Below, piece after piece: positions 43,496 through 53,290 of a stretch of DNA of 64,000 nucleotides. A program made the translations under genes and the position numbers. Source of the DNA: Reticulitermes speratus (lineage: Eukaryota > Arthropoda > Insecta > Blattodea > Rhinotermitidae). Position 1 is the stretch's first letter. Each line of letters starts with the position of its first letter. The DNA lies in contig JAJKFL010000003.1 in NCBI GenBank assembly GCA_021186555.1, forward strand, positions 52,427,130-52,491,129, read 5' to 3'. The notes below the pieces were generated by a model. That model saw nothing but the letters and a program-made list of their open reading frames with translations, was not told the origin of the DNA and searched no databases.

Positions 43496-43899
43496 TACAA
43501 AATACACTTTTGATTCATGTCTTTCATGTTTTGTGATTTTTAGAACTGAGTGTTTATGGCATCTCCTTATGAGTCCTGTTCAAATGAAACTCATTCGGGG
43601 ATTTTTCTGGGCGAAGGCGTTAAGCTAATTAAAAGTACTCCCCATAGGCATTGAGGCAGGCATCCATTAACACACGAGCTGATGGATCCTCTCCAGAAAG
43701 AAGTCTTTGGACTGCTGCTGGAACCATTGCATTGCCAGAACCTTTCCTCTTCGTCCTACCCGAATTTACAGCCATTTAACGCTGTATCCCTTTACTACCG
43801 GCCTCGATGCACTGCACGGACCTCTAATTCCTCACATGTTGCCGACGTCAGTGCACCGTACAGTCATGAATACATTTAAGGGTGCTAAAAGTCAAAACC
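43496..43899. other. Unassigned, possibly 5' part of mariner copy
   Basis: No confident match. Lies directly upstream of the mariner-like fragment. Confidence 0.3.
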
Positions 43900-44280
43900 C
43901 CTCCGTGCTCGGTTGTAGTTGGAATTTAAACCCCAGTGTCATTGTAGAGTACGGCGGTACTGTGGAACCCGCCGAATCTTCTGTACCTCCATCAACAGAC
44001 GGGGTCTCGGCGTGCCCACGAGGTGTGCCATCATGCAGCACGACAGCACCGGGCAGCGCCGGGTCCCATGTGGCCATCGCTGTCCAAGACACCCTGTGCT
44101 CCATATGCTGGAAGTTGCTGGACCGTCCTCCACACAGCCCGGACGTTTTGCCATGTACCTTGCGTGTCTTTTGCGCTCTCGCGAAGTAGAGGTCCTGTCT
44201 GTGTTCGGCACACACGAAGACGTCAAGACCGCAATGGTGCGGTGGTTGCAGCAGCATCCAGGGAACTCTGTTTTACGCGG
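43900..44280 (+). pseudogene. Mariner-like transposase C-terminal fragment, frameshifted
   Basis: DDD/E transposase remains are spread over two frames. GVPTRCAIMQHDSTG (about 44004-44050) resembles the catalytic block usually written HDNARPH. After a frame change, SHVAIAVQDTLCSICWKLLD then RPPHSPDVLPC (about 44058-44150) matches the block around the last catalytic Asp (PPYSPDLAPCD). The first frame resumes with HEDVKTAMVRWLQQHPGNS (about 44215-44275). It stops abruptly where a SINE A body begins. Non-functional. Confidence 0.75.
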
Positions 44281-44403
44281 TAGGCGCGTGAAGTTGACCA
44301 CTCGCCTCCACCTAGTGCCGAGATTAAGAATCAATGGAGCTATACCTCTACTCCCCCTCTATACCCTCGTGACGTAGACAGGGACAACTTCAACTTTTCT
44401 ACC
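44279..44403 (+). mobile_element. SINE family A, 3' part
   Basis: GTAGGCGCGTGAAGTTGACC, TAGTGCCGAGATTAAGAATC and GGAGCTATACCTCTACTCCC match the 3' half of family A. It is joined directly to the mariner fragment. Confidence 0.8.
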
Positions 44404-44573
44404 TTTTTCTTTCACTAAATACAATTCATTGAACAGTGCTTCTATTTAGAGGTACGCTATCAACTTTGTCCGCAAAAGCTGACAGTTCGCCACTGAAACA
44501 AATGTTCCGCTGCCTTGATTGCTACTTTATTCTACTCACATTGATAAATGTTTTCACCTCTGACTTCCAAAAC
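44404..44573. other. No feature seen
   Basis: Short spacer. Confidence 0.3.
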
Positions 44574-44695
44574 ATGGCCTACGTAACTTTATTCTAAAAT
44601 CACCGTACATTTTTCACAAATCAATGTCTCACCACCAACTAAATGCAATTTATTAAAAAAAAACCAATATAAGGTTTCTTTAAAAGATTTAAAAA

Positions 44696-44739
44696 CCCCT
44701 ACATATGTTTCGGCTCTCTAGAAAGCCATCTTCAGGGGG
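44696..44739 (-). ncRNA. Hammerhead ribozyme (outer element, left arm)
   Basis: Minus strand CCCC, CTGAAGA, T, GGCTTTCTAGAGAGCC hairpin, GAAA, ACA/TGT with TA loop, A17, GGGG. Position 7 is A. Confidence 0.75.
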
Positions 44740-44881
44740 TGTCACTCAACTGCACTTGTTTTAAAAAACACGTCCGTGCGTTCGTTCAATAGTTTACGCA
44801 TATAGTTCACCACCTTCACTACTCTATACTATTGAACGAACGCACGGACGTGTTTTTTAAAACAAGTGCAGTTGAGTGACA

Positions 44882-44925
44882 CCCCCTGAAGATGGCTTTC
44901 TAGAGAGCCGAAACATATGTAGGGG
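44882..44925 (+). ncRNA. Hammerhead ribozyme (outer element, right arm)
   Basis: CCCC (44882-44885), CTGAAGA (44886-44892), hairpin II, GAAA (44910-44913), ACA/TGT, A17 at 44921, GGGG (44922-44925). Confidence 0.75.
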
Positions 44926-44982
44926 TTTTTAAATGTTTTAAAGAAACCTTATATTGGTTTTTTTTTAAATAAAATACATTTA

Positions 44983-45334
44983 AATTAAGTTATAACCAAC
45001 CGATGCACACTAAAACCACTTTTTAAGTAGCTTTATTATAAAATTGTTAAAATTGTACCCCTACACGTGTTTCGATCCTAGGATCATCGTCAGGGGGGTT
45101 TTTTGCTAAAAGCTACAGTCACTTCAACCACATGATTTAAAATATTCTATTTTCACTTTAAAACATAAGTTAAAATCTTGTAAAAAGACTCGTTAAAAGC
45201 TGTAAAACACGTGTAGGGGTACAATTTTAACAATTTTATAATAAAGCTACTTAAAGGGTGGTTTTAGTGTGCATCGGTTGGTTTATAACTTAATTTAATA
45301 TGACGAAGATGCACGGTGTCAACAGTGTGAAAAG
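44983..45334 (+). mobile_element. Nested hammerhead fold-back element
   Basis: Flanked by AAAATACATTTA (44971-44982) and AAAGTACATTTA (45331-45342), 11 of 12 matching. Arms run AATTAAGTTATAACCAACC ... GTAGCTTTATTATAAAATTG, inverted at 45223-45297. The tail GATGCACGGTGTCAACAGTG is on the right. The left arm has a complete hammerhead; the right arm keeps only ACACGTGTAGGGG. Confidence 0.8.
45058..45097 (-). ncRNA. Hammerhead ribozyme (nested element)
   Basis: Minus strand CCCC, CTGACGA, T, GATCC-TA-GGATC hairpin, GAAA, helix III ACA/TGT with a CG loop, A17, GGGG. Position 7 is C and hairpin II is wholly different from the other copies while still pairing. Confidence 0.75.
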
Positions 45335-45373
45335 TACATTTAGTTGGTGATAAGACATTGATGGCCTACGTAA

Positions 45374-45683
45374 GGACAGAACAGGAAACGTTAACTTACT
45401 TATTGTTTTAACGACACTGTCTGTAGTGATGTTACGTGGCGTGATATTCGAATGACGTAGTCTTCGTGTTGTTACGTCACTTTCCTTTGCAGTTTTGATT
45501 CTTGTCTTTATGAGATTTACATGACCCATAATTAAGGAAACTACGAATGTGCCATTATAATATTTAAATTTATTGCTTGTGTCTTGGAATATGAAATTAC
45601 GTTTGTACATAGATCACGAGTGTGCCTACAGGCTGTGTGCGAAGTTTTGTTTGTAAGGCGAATCACTGTCGGCATATAAGGAA
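45374..45683. other. No feature seen
   Basis: Short frames only. Confidence 0.35.
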
Positions 45684-45945
45684 GGTAAAGCAATCCCATT
45701 ACAGGCCTCGACAGGCCCTTAGGGTTCCAGGAGGTTGAGGCTCCCAGATTTCTAGACAATCGGCACATGAAGGTGGTAAGGTTGTCAGCCCTACGCACAG
45801 GCCGCCTTTACCCCCAGAAATATTCCTGGTACTCATTTCTGTTAGAGGCTGAGTCGACCGCAGGGCCATAGTGCGACCGGAAGGATTATGTCAATGACAC
45901 CATCGGAATCGAACCCGCCAACTTCCGGCTTATAGTGTAGGTTAT
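45684..45945 (-). mobile_element. SINE family B
   Basis: Plus-strand landmarks in reverse order: CCAGGAGGTTGAGGCTCCCA, TTTCTAGACAATCGGCACAT, GGCCGCCTTTACCCCC, TGGTACTCATTTCTGTTAGA, GGTCGCACTATGGCCCTG on the minus strand, then a decayed head (GAATCGAACCCGCC). Confidence 0.9.
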
Positions 45946-46721
45946 TCAGAGAAATACACTGACTAGGAGGTCATATTAGTAACATAATAATTATTAATAA
46001 TATTGATAATTATTATTAATAAAAGTTATTGTTAATTATTAATTATTATGTGCCATTATGGGAAACAACAAAAAGTGTGACCCCAGTGCGTTTAATTATA
46101 TTACCAATTGACAGGAATTCAGCGTTTAGAGCCTTGATATTACGCACTACGCACATCTCCTGTCTTGTTCTGTTTTTTTTTTCCTGCTCTTTTATTTTTA
46201 AATTGTTCTGGCTTCTCTTGTCTCTCTATTTTATTTCTTCCCTCATCCCATTTTCTTGGGATGCTCTTTCAGAATCTAATCTAGTTTGTGTTCTTCCTTC
46301 TTTCTGCGTTCTTTGTTTTGGAGGTGTGACTGTTGTGTGTGCAGTTCAGAAGAACGCTGCAGGAAGCGCCGGTGTGTTAAAGTAAGAGAGAGAAGAAGCA
46401 AATGGTGTTGATGGGGTAGTTAGCTACAGAGCGGAGGTGGCAGCGACGCACATCACAGTGGCTTCCATCCCATAAATAATGTAGCTAATCTCTTGCTGAG
46501 AAACACAATTTCTTCTCTTTCCCTCTTCCCCGTCACTTCTACTGTATACGAAGCCTTTGTGAGTCAGGGAATGAATGCACACAGCGAAGGACGGACCGCT
46601 AACATTTGTGTCGAATTAGTACTGCGGTTTTATGCATGCAAAATATTTTCGTGTATTTAAAAGGTAAAAATGTGTCCTTGTAAATGCCACTAAGGCAATA
46701 GTGTATCGTTACGTTAGTGAT
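45946..46721. other. No gene recognised
   Basis: TAA-type low-complexity sequence at 45980-46045. A 118-codon frame (46029-46385) has a hydrophobic stretch encoded by T-rich DNA, but no recognisable family. Confidence 0.4.
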
Positions 46722-46890
46722 AAATGGAGGTAAGTGGGCCAGCTTCACGCCCTGGTCGCTTTACCACCGGGGAAGACTACCCGGTGCCCATTGAACAGGA
46801 GGCTGGATAGGATCCAGAGCCGGTCTGGACATTCGAGAAGAGACAAATCTCGTGCCTCTGTCAGGAATCGATCCACAGTCGCTCGGCTGC
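46722..46890 (-). mobile_element. SINE family A variant
   Basis: ATGGAGGTAAGTGGGCCAGC, CGCTTTACCACCGGGGAAG, GAACAGGAGGCTGGATAGGA and GGAATCGATCCAC give the body and B box of a divergent family A copy. Confidence 0.75.
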
Positions 46891-46966
46891 CAGTGAGTGT
46901 TGTTATTCGCCAAATTTCTAGTCCACGACATTTCCAAAAGATTGTAACTTTAATTAGGGAGGTAAA

Positions 46967-47835
46967 AGGTAAAGGTCACCCTAGAACAGGCCATGAAGGC
47001 CCAGAGGGGGAGTAGAGTTATAGATCTACTCTTCCTTTAACCTCGGCACTAGATGGGAGTGGGTGGTCAACTCCACGCCCCGGCCGCTTTACCCCCGGGA
47101 AAGAGACCCGGTACCCATTTTATAGGAGGCTGGGTGGGCCCCAGGGCCGGTCTGGACGGCTACGAAAAATCTGGCCCCCACCGGGAATTTTTTTTTTTTT
47201 TTTTTTTTGCCTGTCCGGGGTTTTTCCCCTTTGATCCATTTTTGTACTGTTTAAATCTTTCGTCCTTCATGTCACTTTACGTTCCATACTACCGTCCTTA
47301 TACAACAAACACAACATCCACAGTTGCACAGACGTATTCTCCCTAGAACAGACCATGAAGGCCCAGAGGGGAGTAAGGTATAGCTCTACTCTTTCTTTAA
47401 CCTCGGCGCTAGATGGGGGTAGAGTGGTCAACTCCACGCGCCGGCCGCTTTACCCCCGGGAAATAGACCCGCTACCCATCGTATAGGAGGCTGGGTGGGC
47501 CCCAGGGCCGGTCTGGACGGCTACGAAAAATCTGGCCCCCACCGGGAATTTTTTTTTTTTTTTTTTTAGCCTGTCCGGGGTTTTTCCCCTTTGATCCATT
47601 TTTGTACTGTTTAAATCCTTTCGTCCTTCATGTCACTTTACGTTCCATACTACCGTCCTTACAACAAACACAACACAAACATCCATGCCCCCGGTGGGAT
47701 TCGAACCCACGATCCTAGTAAGCGAGCGGCCGAAGACCCGCGCCTTAGACCGCACGGCCACTGGGATCGGCTTCGATCCCCGGACAGTCCAGCCCGTAGC
47801 GAGTCGCTATACCGACTACGCTATCCCGGCCCACA
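46967..47835 (-). mobile_element. Compound SINE: C/D-type SINE inside SINE A, partly duplicated
   Basis: Read on the minus strand: SINE A head (47835 to about 47770, cut inside the B box at GGGGATCGAA), then a SINE with the family C head (GATCCCAGTGGCCGTGCGGT) and a different body D (GGTAGTATGGAACGTAAAGT, CAAAAATGGATCAAAGG, ACCCCGGACAGGC) ending in about 20 A, then SINE A resumes at TTCCCGGTGGGGG and runs to its 3' end. A second block of D body, poly(A) and SINE A body follows (about 47340 to 46967), a tandem duplication of about 365 bp. Confidence 0.82.
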
Positions 47836-48264
47836 ATTAGGGAGGTACTGGGTACGAATTTTGGCTGGGTCACCGACTGTACTTACATGTTTCTCGTGGT
47901 TTTGATCAGTCACTGCAGGCATGTGACAGTAGAGTACCTCAAACGAGGCCACGAGGAGTCCTTTCGAAATCCTTTCTAATTCTTTACCCACAAATCATTC
48001 TACCGTCCTACGCCATATCCTGACCAACTAATAGCTTCGTTGAATAAACCGTAAATAAAAGAACTCCGCTCCATGGAGTTATTTGACATATATAAAGGGA
48101 ACCCAATAATCGAAAGTATTGAAGAGGGCTACACTTCCGATTTTCAGCCTTAACAAAGCCCGCTTTACATGAAGCCATAATGGACTTGTATAAACATACC
48201 GGAAGTAAGCTCAATGAACTACAAAGTACGCGTTAGAAATTTTGTGAACTGCATTATGGGGTAA
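47836..48264. other. No feature seen
   Basis: Unrecognised sequence; CTCCGCTCCATGGAGTTATT near 48065 is a trace of a LINE 3' end. Confidence 0.35.
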
Positions 48265-48481
48265 GGAGAGACGTGATAGCACGTTGATACATGGACCAGG
48301 CTTGGGGCAGGAAGACAGAGGAATCGGGTTTCGATTCTCATCAGGGGAAAGGGGTTTTGTTTTCTCAAAATCGTCCAGATCTGGCGTAGAATCCACCCAG
48401 CCTCATATTCAGTGAGGACAGAGGGCTGGTTCCTCGGTAATAAAGCGGCCGGAGCGTAAAGCTGACCACTTAACACTATAC
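48265..48481 (+). mobile_element. SINE family A variant, decayed
   Basis: GTGATAGCACGTTGATACAT, GGGTTTCGATTCTCATC (B box), CCACCCAGCCTCATATTCAG and AATAAAGCGGCCGGAGCG show head and body of a divergent copy. Confidence 0.65.
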
Positions 48482-48604
48482 CTGTTTGCCCTTTTTTGCT
48501 TTTTTTGCAGTCACAGGAGTAGACAATTTTCGGTCTTTGTAGTCTGATTTACTTACACGTATTCTTTTGCCGCCAGACGTTCGACAAAGTTCATTATAAT
48601 TAAG

Positions 48605-48895
48605 GGATATGGCCGTGCCATGGCTCAGGCGGTTAGTCGCCAGCCTCCCACTGCGGAGGCCCGGGTTCGATCCCGGGTCAGTCTATGTGGGGTTTATGGT
48701 GGACAAAGTGGCACTGGGACAGGTTTTTCTCCGAGTTGTCGGTTTTCCCCTGTCAATTTCATTCCACTGGTGCTCCATTACTTGTAAAACTTGGTAAAAA
48801 AAACTGCTCATCTTCATCACAGGGTTGCACAATAAGCCTTAAGGCTGCGGTGCGTCCGTAGCATCTGCTGCGGGGCCCTTCACCATATAAAAAAA
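48605..48895 (+). mobile_element. SINE family E
   Basis: GGCCGTGCCATGGCTCAGGC head, GGGTTCGATCCCGGGTC B box, GTTGCACAATAAGCCTTAAG and GGGGCCCTTCACCA at the end. Confidence 0.93.
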
Positions 48896-49085
48896 ATGAA
48901 GGGATATGATTTTCTAGCTATGGTACGTCACATTAGCTATACGTGTACAGTGAACATGTCATTGTTTTATCATTGTCGCCGAATGAATACTTCTTATTTC
49001 GCCTCAAAGACCGTGCTAAAGACACCAAGAGAATCGATATGTTGGTAGCAGCAGGGGAACTATACTGCGAGTATTGTATCTGTTT
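48896..49085. other. No feature seen
   Basis: Short spacer. Confidence 0.3.
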
Positions 49086-49600
49086 CCCACTAACTAACTA
49101 ACTAACTAACTAACTCCATGTAGCACAGTCCTTTTTGAGAAGCTAACAGGTCGTCAGCTAGTCAAGAAATTCCCCGCATTTTATGGAACCCGAAGGTTCA
49201 TTACCGCATTCACAAGAGCCCGCCACCTGTCCCTATCCTGAGCCATATCAATCCAGTCCATGCCCCCCCATCCCACTTCTTGAAGATACATTTTAATATT
49301 ATCCTCCTATCTACGCCTGGGTCTTCCAAGTGGTCTCCTTCCCACAGGTCTCCCCACCAAAATCCTGTATGCATCTCTCACCTCCCCCATACGTGCTACA
49401 TGCCCTACCTACCTCATTCTTCTTGATTTGATCACCCAAATAATATTTCGTGATGAGTACAGATCATTAAGTTCCTCGTTATGTAGTCTTCTCCACTCCC
49501 CTCTTACCCCGTCCCTCTTAGACCCAAACATCCCCCTCAGCACCCTATTCTCGAACACCCTCAGCCTATGTTCCTCCATCAGTGATTCCCGCTTACTTTC
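49086..49600 (-). pseudogene. RTE-like LINE, RT C-terminus, 3' UTR and TTAG tail
   Basis: The best 3' end in the window. The plus strand shows a tail of seven ACTA units (49087-49113), the UTR (ATGTAGCACAGTCCTTTTTG, CCCGCATTTTATGGAACCCG) and then the ORF end; upstream on the minus strand are EEHRLRVFENRVLRGMFGSK, GEWRRLHNEELNDLYSSRN and KSRRMR. There are a few frame breaks. 5'-truncated at about 49590. Confidence 0.9.
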
Positions 49601-49865
49601 TTGTTCAAATGACACGTTACAACTTCCTGACGGTTACCTGAGCTTAGTTTGAGAGCTGCGTTGCTAATCGTCGCTCCGTCCCTTCACGTTTGCCCTCCAT
49701 CCTGAGTTATGGTAATGGTTAACGTGGCATCACTGTTCGTTTTGTGTTATTTTCGCTCGAGGCCTAGATCAACCGTCACAACTGTAGTTACAAGTTCAAT
49801 CTTGCTGCTCTGTGATTTCATTGTGACTTTTTGTCTCCGTGTTCTTCAAGAAACTGATTTTTTTT
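49601..49865. other. No feature seen
   Basis: Unrecognised sequence. Confidence 0.3.
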
Positions 49866-50125
49866 TTAATGGCTCGACAGCCCCTTGGGGGCCTAGGCCG
49901 CCTCATTGTTCCAGGCTACACGATCACACTTTTTAGACACACCACACTCGGTAGGACTCCTCTGGACGAGTGATCAGCCCGTCGCAGAGACCTGTACCTG
50001 ACAACACACAACACTCACAAGAGACAGACATCCATGCCCTCGGCGGGATTCGAACCCGCAGTCCCAGTAAGCGAGCGGCCACAGACCCACGCCTTAGACC
50101 GCGCGGCCATTGGGATTGACTCCAG
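49866..50125 (-). mobile_element. SINE family C, complete
   Basis: Plus-strand landmarks: GGCCTAGGCCGCCTCATTG, GTAGGACTCCTCTGGACGAG, GGGATTCGAACCCGC and GACCGCGCGGCCATTGGGAT. Poly(T) at the left end is the tail. Confidence 0.92.
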
Positions 50126-50341
50126 TAACTGATACCCGTCATAATGAACAACGTTCTAGCTGCAGTATCTAAAACTAATACTGCTGTGAATCGCCGTTTG
50201 CTTAGGCGGAAAATTGTTTGTGAGGGTATTTGTTAATCGCCTCAAACGGATGTGTCCACTTCGTCCGTGGCTGTGTTGACAGGTGTCACTAACGAGCAAA
50301 CCAGAAAGTTAATTTTAAGTTGTCGCTGTGTTTCTTTAAGC
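50126..50341. other. No feature seen
   Basis: Spacer. Confidence 0.3.
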
Positions 50342-50612
50342 GAGACGCTGTGAAGGCGTATGGGGGGTGTATGAATATAGCTCCACGCATCTATAATCTC
50401 GGCATCAGATGAGGTCAGTGGTTAGCTTCACACTAGGGTCACTCTGCTCCCGGGAAATGAGACCCTAGTACCCATTAGGTAGAATGCTAAGCGAGATCCA
50501 GAGCCGTTCTGGATACTGAGGGTAACAGACGCATTTCTGCATCTGCCGGGAATCAAACCCCGATCCCTTTGTCGCCCGGCCCGTAACCCAGTCGCTACAC
50601 TGAATGACCTTG
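50342..50612 (-). mobile_element. SINE family A variant, decayed
   Basis: TATGAATATAGCTCCACGCA, AATCTCGGCATCAGATGAGG, GCTCCCGGGAAATGAGACCC and GGGAATCAAACCCCGATCCC follow the family A order on the minus strand. Confidence 0.75.
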
Positions 50613-50957
50613 ACAGGGGTTTCATTGTACTAAAGGAGGATAAAAGTTGCCTAAACATGTTTTTTCTTGGGCTTTATCAAAATTGTAATGTAGCATAATT
50701 TACTTTTGGGTTTGATCTAAAAATTGCTTTAGAAATGCCTAACCGAAATACATTTAACCATTAAAGCCTAGTGGTAACTTTATGTACCACTAAGTTCAAT
50801 ATTCAGAGATTCTGAATTTTGCCCACACCCTGGGATTCCTGTGATTCTCAGAACAGACAACGACCAGTTCCGTCAGAAGCATTAACAACCCGTCTTTATA
50901 ATGAACACCGAGTGTGTTTTCTGTAAAGTAGGAACTAAACATTTATTTATAATTTAC
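50613..50957. repeat. Diverged relative of the 114-bp unit
   Basis: In 50820-50945 TGTGATTCTCAGAACAGACA, GCATTAACAACCCGTC and TTTATAATGAACACCGAGTG resemble the repeat at 15240-15400 and 51897-52812. The rest is unassigned. Confidence 0.45.
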
Positions 50958-51132
50958 AGGGCCGTAGCATGGTTCAGGCAATTGATCGCCGGCCAATCAC
51001 CGCGAAAGCCCGGGTTCTTTCCCGGACCAATCCATGTGAGATTTGTGGTTGACAAAGTGGCACTGGGACAGGTTTTTCTCCGAGTACTTCGGTGTTCCCC
51101 TGTCAGTATCATTCCACCAGTGCTGTAGCCTC
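50958..51132 (+). mobile_element. SINE family E, 5' half
   Basis: GGGCCGTAGCATGGTTCAGG head, CGGGTTCTTTCCCGGACC B box and TGACAAAGTGGCACTGGGAC body. The 3' half is absent. Confidence 0.8.
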
Positions 51133-51850
51133 ATTTTTTGTGTTAATTCTACTCTTACAAGAAGTACACGCGGACGAAGTCTGGGAACCTTCAAACAGAG
51201 AAGTGCTCGGATATCGGGGAACATTAGACAGAAATGTACTATCATATTAGTAGTCTTCAAAGGGTTTAAATCAGACTGTAGCTCTGTCGCTTCAAAATTA
51301 TTGTTCTTATTATTATTATTATTATTATTATTACTTTTCTGCATTATATCCTACCCTGTTCTGAGCCAGTCATAGATTCCGTACCAATAAGTGTCTTTAT
51401 TCATTTCGTTATGCCTGCCTCACGCCGTGTACTTGAGTCTATGTAAGCCTTTATCTATAACACTTTAACACACAAAAATAAAGGACGTCCTTAAAGAGAT
51501 TCGAACCCACAGTTTCGCTGCTCATGCATTCCCAAAACTTACCGGTCTTAGACATTGTGCTGTAATCAGACATAAATATTGGTTTGACTGGACTCGGTTA
51601 AAATAAAATGCTTCGTTCGTGTTGACATGAAATATTTACTGGATAAGGAGGTTAACTCGTAAAGCCTGTCAACTAAATAGGACCCTGATGAAATGTAATG
51701 TTCCACAAGTACGTCTTCTGTTACACTGAAGTCTTATACTGCCTTCAGCATCTGCCTCGTTAGATTAAGGTAAACTCTGACATACCGCTGCCTGTCTCTA
51801 CCTCAACTGCGTCGTATTCTTAGCCCTTTAAATTCTACTGGGTACTTTAT
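51133..51850. other. No gene; TTA microsatellite
   Basis: TTA run at 51306-51334. No other feature. Confidence 0.5.
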
Positions 51851-52815
51851 GTAATAGGCGGTTTAACATTAAACAATTCTACATCCTGCTCACGGAGTGC
51901 ATTTATGAATTTTGTATGGATCTCAGAACAACGAACGATTTTTTTTCCGTGTATTCCATTAACTGACTGGTTTTTATAACCGAGACGGAGAGTGTTTACT
52001 GGGCGGTACGGACTGTATTTATGTGTTTTGTGTGGATCTCAGAACAAACAGCGATTATTTCACTGTACAGCATTAACTGACTGGTTTGTATAACTGAGAC
52101 GGAGTGTGTTTACTGCGCGGTACGGACTGTATTTATGTGTTTTGTGTGGATCTCAGAACAAACAGCGATTATTTCACTGTACAACATTAACTGACTGGTT
52201 TGTATAACTGAGACGGAGTGTGTTTACTGCGCGGTACGGACTGTATTTATGTGTTTTGTGTGGATCTCAGAACAATCAGCGATTATTTCACTGTACAGCA
52301 TTAACTGACTGGTTTGTATAACTGAGACGGAGTGTGTTTACTGCGCGGTACGGACTGTATTTATGTGTTTTGTGTGGATCTCAGAACAATCAGCGATTAT
52401 TTCACTGTACAGCATTAACTGACTGGTTTGTATAACTGAGACGGAGTGTGTTTACTGCGCGGTACGGACTGTATTTATGTGTTTTGTGTGGATCTGAGAA
52501 CAAACAGCGATTATTTCACTGTACAACATTAACTGACTGGTTTGTATAACTGAGACTGAGTGTGTTTACTGCGCGGTACGGACTGTATTTATGTGTTTTG
52601 TGTGGATCTCATAACAAACAGCGATTATTTCACTGTACAACATTAACTGACTGGTTTGTATAACTGAGACGGAGTGTGTTTACTGCGCGGTACGAACTGT
52701 ATTTATGTGTTTTGTGTGGATCTCAGAACAAACAGCGATTATTTCACTGTACAACATTAACTGACTGGTTTTTATAACCGAGACGGAGAGTGTTTACTGG
52801 GCAGTACGGACTGGG
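51851..52815. repeat. Tandem array, 114-bp unit, about 8 copies
   Basis: Unit TGTATTTATGTGTTTTGTGT ... GGATCTCAGAACAAACAGCG ... TTAACTGACTGGTTTGTATA ... GAGACGGAGTGTGTTTACTG then CGCGGTACGG. First and last units differ (TTTTTATAACCGAGACGGAG), the inner ones are nearly identical. Single relatives are at 15240-15400 and, fainter, 50820-50945. Confidence 0.95.
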
Positions 52816-53039
52816 TCTTTAAATATAACGCTGGTTAATCCTAATCTCTAGAGGATTAAACCGCAATGGTGGTATATGAGGTAGACACACGCACCTGCAG
52901 ACATGCGTAAGTACATACTACATGCTTACATACATACATACATATACATACATACAAACTTGTATACACTAATTGATCTATAATGCAAACATTACAATCT
53001 GGACTTCCATCGTATCACAGCGTGTAGTCGAGTGGATGA
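52816..53039. other. No gene; CATA run
   Basis: ACATACATACATACATATAC at about 52929-52955. Confidence 0.5.
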
Positions 53040-53290
53040 TGATCAACGTTTCGGAGCAATCTGTTGCTTCCATCTTCAGGGAAAAATTAACTCAAACTGG
53101 AAAAGAGGCAAGTTATGTAGGAGAGGTGGAGGGAAACGTGTGTGGCGGGCAGGCATGACCAATCAAAGCTGTTAATAACGTTTCGGAGAAACGTACTGCC
53201 TCCATCGTCAGTGTAAAGAGTCACGTGGTTTTTTATACCTGAAGATGGAAGCAGTACGTTTCTCCGAAACTTTTATGTGTATATACCAAA
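53040..53290. repeat. Cluster of CGTTTCGGAG hairpins with hammerhead-like cores
   Basis: Three motifs: minus strand about 53044-53092 (CTGAAGA, GGA-GCAA/TTGC-TCC, GAAACGTTGATC), minus strand 53178-53215 (CTGACGA, GAAACGTT), and plus strand 53239-53275 (CTGAAGA, GGA/TCC, GAAAC). The last two form an inverted pair sharing GCAGTACGTTTCTCCGAAAC. All have the core and GAAA, but none has a convincing helix III and cleavage base. Confidence 0.6.

Larger units (their letters stand above)
44587..45360 (-). mobile_element. Hammerhead fold-back element with 13-bp target duplication and a nested insertion
   Basis: ATGGCCTACGTAA lies at 44574-44586 and 45361-45373, perfect. Arms are perfect inverted copies about 100 bp long around a centre near 44810. 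The tail is at the left (minus strand AAATGTACGGTGATTT then TAGAATAAAG), matching the tail at 33660. Inside it, 44983-45334 is a second element of the same type. Both hammerheads of the outer element are intact. Confidence 0.85.

Noticed and set aside
43892..44257. Minus-strand gene of 121 codons
   Set aside because: It is the antisense shadow of the plus-strand mariner-like pseudogene.
46029..46385. Membrane protein gene
   Set aside because: Hydrophobicity comes from T-rich low-complexity DNA; no homologous pattern.
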